Shown in pieces: positions 58,283-64,000 of a stretch of 64,000 bases of DNA. Each line of letters begins with the position of its first letter. Position 1 is the stretch's first letter. The translations under genes and the position numbers were made by a program. The notes beneath the pieces are model-generated. The model was not told the DNA's origin. It did not search any database and saw nothing but the letters and a program-made list of their open reading frames with translations. Origin of the DNA: Miscanthus floridulus (taxonomy: Eukaryota; Streptophyta; Magnoliopsida; Poales; Poaceae); assembly GCF_019320115.1 (NCBI RefSeq), contig NC_089582.1, positions 121,917,259 to 121,981,258 of the forward strand. Reading direction: 5' to 3'.

Positions 58283-61200
58283 CTATTGGTCCTCGCTGAA
58301 AACATTCACAGGACCTTCTTTCCACACTTTTCCGGAGAAACAATCAACGCCTTCATATTCCCAATAGGTAGACTCTGTAGCAGCAACACTTACCGAATCA
58401 TCAGCATGTACAATTTCAACATCATCTCCAATCCATTGAATGAGAATTTGATGCATGGTTGAAGGAATGCAGCAATTAGCATGGATCCAATCTCTGCCCA
58501 AGAGTAGACTATATGCCCCCTTGCCATCAATGACAAAAAAGGTAGTAATCAGAGTTTTCGATCCAATGGTCAACTCGACATGGATAGCACCTCGGGTATC
58601 GGAAGGATTGCCAGCAAAGTCTCTGAGCACCATGTCAGTTTTCAACAATTCTTCATTAGTCATCCCAAGTTTCCTGAAGGTAGTATAAGGCATGATATTG
58701 ATAGCAGCCCCTCCATCGACAAACATCTTAGTTAAAGGCTTGCCATTGACATATCCCTTTAAATAGAGTGGTCTCAAGTGACGATTCTTGATTGGTTTAT
58801 CAAAAACAGCCTGCTGTGTTAATACAAGCTGAGCCATCAAATCCTGACATTCACTTTCATCAAAATCAGAGTACACCTCTTCTTGGACATCTTGGCTTTC
58901 GGGAGCTATAAACTCTGATGGGAGGAAGAAAGCCATGCAAGCATTAGCCGAAGGACCACATCCATCAGGCTTCTTTTTAGGACGCCATATTTGCTTTGTT
59001 TCAGCAACTTCCAATTCCAGCTCCCTATTCCTCAACCGTTGCACTCTTCTTTTCTGACTTTTCCTCAGGCCTGGAGGACACCACTGTCCTTTTTGCCATA
59101 CGTATTTATAGATGTCAGCTTCCTCATCATGCACTCTATTATGAATCCAACCCAAACCTGCAACTCTTTTCCTTTGCTGATTCTCAAAGCCACCTATCTT
59201 TAAGCGCCGATCATCTTCAGGAACCTTTGTTCCAAGTCTTTCATAGATGGGACGGCGGTTGACTCGAGATTGCCTATACTCGGAGTACTGAACACTACAC
59301 TCCGGACAATTATTTCTTGTAGGCAACCTCAAACCTTCATTCCAACAATGCCTAAAGAACGAACAACCCCAATGAGACTGCTCCTGTTCTGTCATGTATT
59401 TTTCTTGCTCCCTTCGGTATACTTCTTCCTCATACCTCCGGCGTTCTCCCATAAACCATTGCTTCTTACAGTATTCCTTCTCTTGTTCCCTCTGCCACTT
59501 GTTTAGCAAAATACGTGATGTAACTCTGGGTTTGGAAGTTTGACCTTTTTCGGTTCGGCTATTCTGAAACCGAATTCGTTGCTGCAGCTCTTTACTGGTG
59601 ACTTGCCGATCCAGGTCAACAGCACCACTCTCCTTTGCTCTATCAGAAGTCAACACCTTCACCTTGCCTTTACCCTTGAGATCATTGGCAGAGACCATAT
59701 TCACAGAGAAAGAAGTCATATTTTGTGGAAAAGGCTGATCATCAATTTTCATCTTACCATCAAACCTCAAATGTCCCTCTTGGATAGCTTTCTGGATTCG
59801 TATTCTGAATACTCGGCAATCATTAATAGAATGAGAATTAGTGTTATGGAAACCACAATACTTTTTGTCTTTCACTCCTTCAGGACGTAGCATAGGATGT
59901 CCTTCTGGCAGCTTGATGCGCCCTTCCTTTATCAACAATGCAAAAAGTCTATCTGCCTTAGTAACATCAAAATCATAGGTCCCCTTTTGTTGCTTCAACC
60001 AGCGTTGACTAACTTGAGTGGGTTCCTTTGCCCAATTTAACTCAGCTGCAGCTATCTCATCTTCATCAATATACTCAGTCGCTTCACCCAGAAAACCTTG
60101 ATACACCTCATTAGTGGCATTGTTCTTCTGAAAGCGATTATCTCTCCTAAATCCTTGGGCTTGGTTACTCATAGCTGCTAAACGCTGTGCAAGTTGGCCA
60201 AGATCATCAAACTCCAAACCAAACAACTTCTCCCTGATATTCGGTAACATTCCTGCTATAGCTATTCCAGGTAGTTGATCATCTGGTAAATTTAAAGAAT
60301 AACACATATTCTTGGTCTCCCTAAATCTGCGAAGATATTCCAATGGTGTCTCATTTGTTCTCATCCTCAGACTCATGAGATCAACTAACTTCTTCTCATT
60401 AGTACCCGTATAGAAATATGAATGAAACTTATGTTCTAGTTCTGCCCACGTACCAATGGAATGAGCTGGTAGAGACGTGAACCATGTGAAAGCTGGTCCT
60501 GTAAGAGACAAAGGAAAATATCGAATTCTCCAAGTATCGACTGACGTGCTCTATGGTACTAGTATCATCTTGACCAGAAAACTTAGTTAAATCTGTCGGA
60601 GGCTTCACCCTTGGAGGTAACGCCACTCTGTTGTACCATTCTGGATAAGGAGACTTGTATGAATAGGATTGATTCTTTGGCTTCAAGCCGAACTGATTTT
60701 GCATCATATCGGCCATCCTGTGCATCAAAACATCAATGCCTGGATCCTGATTTCCTTGTACTTGCACTCCAGAAGGCAATCCTGAAACACTTCTATACCC
60801 TAGATTTGGCATAGCATTGATAGCACTGTAATCAGTAAATTCTTGATACCCATCACCATACATATTCTTTTGCAATCTGTTTGATATTGGAGAAACTCTA
60901 TACGCCGAAGGTGGCACTTCCCCTGTGGTACCAAATGTCACCTGGCCATAGGTGGGATGTGATTGCTTTTCAGTATGAGTCAATCCACCTATATTTGAAG
61001 GCGACGCTACTTCTTTTCCAACAGGCCTCTCTTGATGCTTTGGAACATTGAAAAGCGTCGGCCCATTGAGTGGTCCAACATTTTCTTCGAAGTATTTATC
61101 AACCATTGGACCAAAAGTACTGATCATGATTGCCCAAAAGGTATTCAGAAAAGCTGTGTGATGGTTTGTCATGGTTTCTCCCATGGCTTTATAGATCAGG

Positions 61201-61430
61201 GCTGCCATCTTCTGAGCATCTTCCTCTTCAGTGTAATCAGTTTGATGCGGAAGAAGAACCCTTGGCATTGACTGCTTTTGAAACACTTTATTGCTCTTGT
61301 TTTTGGAAAAAGACATCAAACACTTCTATTGGTATTGCTCACATGCTTGTAGCACTAAATCCTTGTAATTATCTGGCAATTCTGCCATGCTTACGTCCAG
61401 AACATGATCATTGTTGATCTCAGATGCCAT
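58283..61430 (-). pseudogene. gag-pro of Tat-C (one nonsense codon, one frameshift)
   Basis: The start is taken as the ATG at 61430 (MASEINNDHVLDVSMAELPD), 42 bp from the LTR. A TAG interrupts at about codon 33 (~61332); the same frame then runs to ~60530, ending FSGQDDTSTIEHVSRYL. There a small deletion shifts the frame, which continues as SLTGPAFTWFTSLPAHSIG, FHSYFYTGTNEKKLVDLMSL and LRRFRETKNMCYSL (Retrotrans_gag). A His/Cys motif, YCGFHNTNSHSINDCRVFR, stands where other gypsy elements have a zinc knuckle. The protease is FVDGGAAINIMPY, the lineage's DGGA form of the active site, followed by LLLGRDWIHANCCIPST. It ends at a stop at 58283, 35 bp before pol in another frame. Confidence 0.9.
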
Positions 61431-61446
61431 CTTGAACTAGCAGACT

Positions 61447-61464
61447 GTTCCACTGGGCGTGCCA
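61447..61464 (-). other. Candidate primer-binding site of Tat-C
   Basis: The minus strand reads TGGCACGCCCAGTGGAAC, seven bases after the 5' LTR end. It starts with TGG as complements of a tRNA CCA end must; the tRNA was not identified. It is not the initiator tRNA-Met site used by the other elements here. Confidence 0.5.
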
Positions 61465-61471
61465 AAAAGTG

Positions 61472-62843
61472 TGTTGACACAAAATGTGACGTACTGTGCC
61501 TCACACACAGCAAGCCGAAAAGCGTGGCTTCAATTGGGTTCCCGGGTGTTTCGTGATCCGGAAGCGTGCCAGTCAGTTTGACCTGAAAACTAACAAGGGA
61601 TAAAACAATTAAATGTCAATCCGGAACATGTCGGGTAATATCGGACAGTTCCACATGTACGGCCCTGAAGCCACTTACAACGACATACGGCTATAGAGAG
61701 CTGTCTGCCAACAAATTCATAAACCATTCAGCTAATCGTAAGGTAAATGCACGTAAAAACCTAATTGCCGAATGCATGTGCATGGGAAGACACGTTTGAA
61801 CAAGTGAAATTAATTATGAGTTAATGCATAACCAAGCTCAGCAATCCAACCAAATTGGGATCCATGAAGAAGGAACGTACAAATAAAAGCGATTAAACTA
61901 AACTAAAACCTGCATCTGCCGCACGATACCTAGTTTCGTTAAAGCTTAAACGTGATTAACATGCATGAACCCGCAATATGTGACAATCTAGATTAAGACA
62001 ATTCGGCCACTATGAGCATGTTATCTATTTTGCAAGGGTAATATAAGAATAGACAATGATCGTTGAAGCACGAGTAAAACCACAAGAGAAAGAAGTCCGA
62101 ACAATATCAATCTAGATTGGGCAGAAGTGTGTTACAAATATATAAGAGGTTTAAAACATGCAACACTGGATAACTTAATGAATCTATTTAGATTTGCCAT
62201 ATCTAATATAGAGCCGATAACTATCTCGCCTTCACTAAGCATATGAGTAAACGCCTGCCGCACGGTATCTACTCATAAACGAAGCATAAGCAAAGACTTC
62301 TTGATTGTCAAGCAAAGATCCGCCGCACGACCATTGAAAACAAACAAGACTGCTTGCACCATGTCTAAATCCACCGCATGATACTAAACATGATAACAAG
62401 GTTGTCGGAACTTACAGAGGTCAACGGATCGATGATTCCTCTCGAAGAACTCGACGACACGACAAGAGGACTCAAAAGTTGGCACGGGGCCGGTTGTATT
62501 GATTTGGTTGTGAACACTTCTTACAATGGTCGAGGGTCAACATTTATACCCTAGACAAAATGTGAGTCCTAAAGGACTACGATTTACAAAGGAACTTCTA
62601 AACAAACTTGGAAACTTACGATTCCTTACCCTAAACTTATAGATTCCTTTATTAATACAACTCTCATCTTTCCGATCGGTCTTGCCTGCCATCTTCTGTT
62701 TTCCCGAATGGAGTTACCGCCTTCCAGAATAACCGACCGCACAAGCATTTAGCCGACCGCTTGCGTTGTTTGCCGAACACCCTTCTTCCTGCATGTGGGT
62801 CTACCTGTCATCTTCCAGAATCGACCAAAATCCAGTGTTAACA
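61472..62843 (-). repeat. 5' LTR of Tat-C
   Basis: A 1372-bp copy matching 48729-50100 with about 13 mismatches and no length difference. It is followed on the right by the gggtc duplication and on the left by the primer-binding candidate. Confidence 0.93.
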
Positions 62844-62848
62844 GGGTC

Positions 62849-64000
62849 CTATTGCCATGTCTCATGAGAGGACGGTGGTAAGTGGATCTGCCACCCAGCC
62901 TAAGGTGTTGATCAAGAGGGGTGGCTCTGTAGCCGCACCCTCAGAGATGAGGGAGATAAGCTCCCCTACCTAGGAGCAGGGGGCAGGTTCAAAGCAGTCC
63001 CATCCTGATGAGTTAGGGCAGGGGTCTAGGGGTTTGTCCCCAAAGCGCTCCCGTCGGCCGAAGGCATCGGGGTAAGCCACTGACTCCCCTGTCTCTCTTT
63101 TATTTCATTTTTTGTTTTGACTTTATGCCTTTTTCTCTCGTGTAGACTTTTGTGGACGGGCCACCCTCTAGGGACGGCACCTAAGAAGAGCCTTGCCTGT
63201 TAGGTGGGATGGGCGGCATTGCTCGATGTTGCTCCTATTTCAGGTAGGAGTGGCGACGATGCTACGGCTGCGTTGGTCGACTTGAGGTAGCCATGGCGGC
63301 ACCAGCGCCTTAGGTGGCCGTCGAGCAGGCGGGATCTTCCGTAGTGGGTGCGGCACCACCGGCCGAGGGTCGCGTATCGCCAGTGGAGGTGGTCATGACC
63401 ACGCCAAGCTAGGATCAGTCAGGCGTAGCCACGGTGGTGCTCGAGGGCATAGTGCAGTCCATGCCATCGGGGGCCCAGGTGGATCCACCCATGGCACTCG
63501 AAGCGGCCCAGATGGAGGAGGATCTAGTTGGAGGGTCCTCGGGCATCATGGCGGTGGTGCGGAGGACCAGGAGGGAGTCACCCTCGGCCCCTTTGTCAGG
63601 AGGCAGCTGCTCCCCCACGCGGGGCGAGCCGCCGCTTCAGTGGATGGCCACTCAGGACCCAACGTCGACTCTTTTCACACTCGACGACCATGCCGAGAGC
63701 ATGGAGTGAGAGAGTCTCGACTTTGGTCTTTCGACTATGATGAATGCCCTGGACCAGGTTAGAGGGGCCCTATGTGAAATTATCGTTCCTACTAGCCAGG
63801 TATCTGCTCGTTCTTCCTTGTTTTCCTCCTTCTTCAAGTACTTTTGTGTTTTCGTATTTTTGATACCGATCTTCTTTTCAGGTCATTGTTGCTCACAGTC
63901 AGAGCAAATCCTAGTTCCTCTATGAATAGAAGGCGAAATGGGATCGCCTTACTAAGGAGGCCTGGCTACGAGGAGATGTGGGCACGCAGCTTGCTGCCAC
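62849..64000 (+). pseudogene. Antisense ORF of Tat-B, 3' part, continuing past the window
   Basis: Continuation of the frame broken at 48728. A Pro/Ser/Gly-rich low-complexity part (62860-63420) with stops comes first. An open stretch at 63434-63709 follows (VQSMPSGAQVDPPMALEAAQ). Then a likely intron from AG|GTATCTGC at ~63800 to TTCAG|GTCATTG at ~63883, and AKWDRLTKEAW near the edge, which recalls coiled-coil tails of this family. No catalytic motif. Confidence 0.55.

Larger units (their letters stand above)
48729..62843 (-). mobile_element. Tat-C: near-complete young Tat-lineage Ty3/gypsy retrotransposon
   Basis: A 14,115-bp element on the minus strand with two 1372-bp LTRs (about 13 differences by eye, ~1%), a perfect target duplication gggtc (48724-48728, 62844-62848), primer-site candidate, gag-pro, pol with two RNase H domains, and polypurine tract. 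Between integrase and 3' LTR it carries two antisense, intron-containing genes (50251-53346 and 53834-54707). Dual RNase H and antisense ORFs mark the Tat/Retand/RIRE2 lineage. It carries a few nonsense codons and one gag frameshift, so it is probably not autonomous, though it could be mobilised in trans. Confidence 0.93.
44862..64000 (-). mobile_element. Tat-B: older Tat/RIRE2-like gypsy element, partial, interrupted by Tat-C
   Basis: A 3' LTR at 44862-46495 (minus orientation), a polypurine tract and an antisense ORF of the putative gypsy-type transposon family (Transposase_28) are present. Pol would lie beyond the right edge. Tat-C (48729-62843) sits in its antisense ORF with a gggtc duplication. 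The left end at 44862 is set by the start of (T)ATCGGTGTTTCG and is uncertain by a few bases. Confidence 0.78.

Overview
This window is plant nuclear DNA, almost certainly from a grass (Poaceae) and plausibly a panicoid such as the sugarcane/sorghum/Miscanthus group; the species cannot be fixed from sequence alone. The evidence is one host gene with plant exon-intron structure and an organellar transit peptide, a tRNA-derived SINE of grass type in one of its introns, and about 58 kb of nested LTR retrotransposons of classic plant lineages. There are no bacterial-type operons, no CRISPR and no rRNA.

Layout. (1) 1-2812, minus strand: 5' half of a nuclear gene for organellar cysteine--tRNA ligase, five exons seen, continuing past the left edge. 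(2) 2813-6167: non-coding upstream/intergenic DNA with a small tandem duplication. (3) 6168-7094 and 40425-42070, plus strand: a short-LTR Ty3/gypsy element (Reina-like), split by a 33.3 kb insertion and cut off before its reverse transcriptase. (4) 7095-40419, minus strand: a degenerate Tekay/Del-type chromovirus with ~4 kb LTRs. It carries its own insertions: a 1.9 kb LTR-like element (8991-10927), a solo LTR (12172-16536), a SIRE-like Copia element (18860-~29280, plus strand, 3' LTR missing) and a second solo LTR (30988-35040). (5) 42071-44861: remnant of a Tat-lineage gypsy (Tat-A). (6) 44862 to the right edge: an older Tat/RIRE2-like gypsy (Tat-B), minus strand, with a 59-bp minisatellite in its LTR and an antisense ORF. 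(7) 48729-62843: a young, nearly complete Tat-lineage gypsy (Tat-C), minus strand, with two 1372-bp LTRs, a perfect 5-bp target duplication, gag-pro and pol with two RNase H domains, and two spliced antisense genes, one with a plant mobile domain.

How it fits together. Only the tRNA synthetase is a cellular gene. Everything from 6168 onward is a retrotransposon nest whose order can be read from target-site duplications and from paralogous LTRs that act as empty sites. Reina-like came first; Tekay inserted into it; solo LTRs and Copia inserted into Tekay; independently Tat-A, then Tat-B, then Tat-C stacked at the right. The most interesting biology is in Tat-C: antisense, intron-containing accessory genes, at least one with its own TATA box, between integrase and 3' LTR. 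Related antisense reading frames sit at the same place in Tat-A and Tat-B. Exon boundaries and LTR ends below were worked out by reading; family names rest on recognised motifs, not on database searches.
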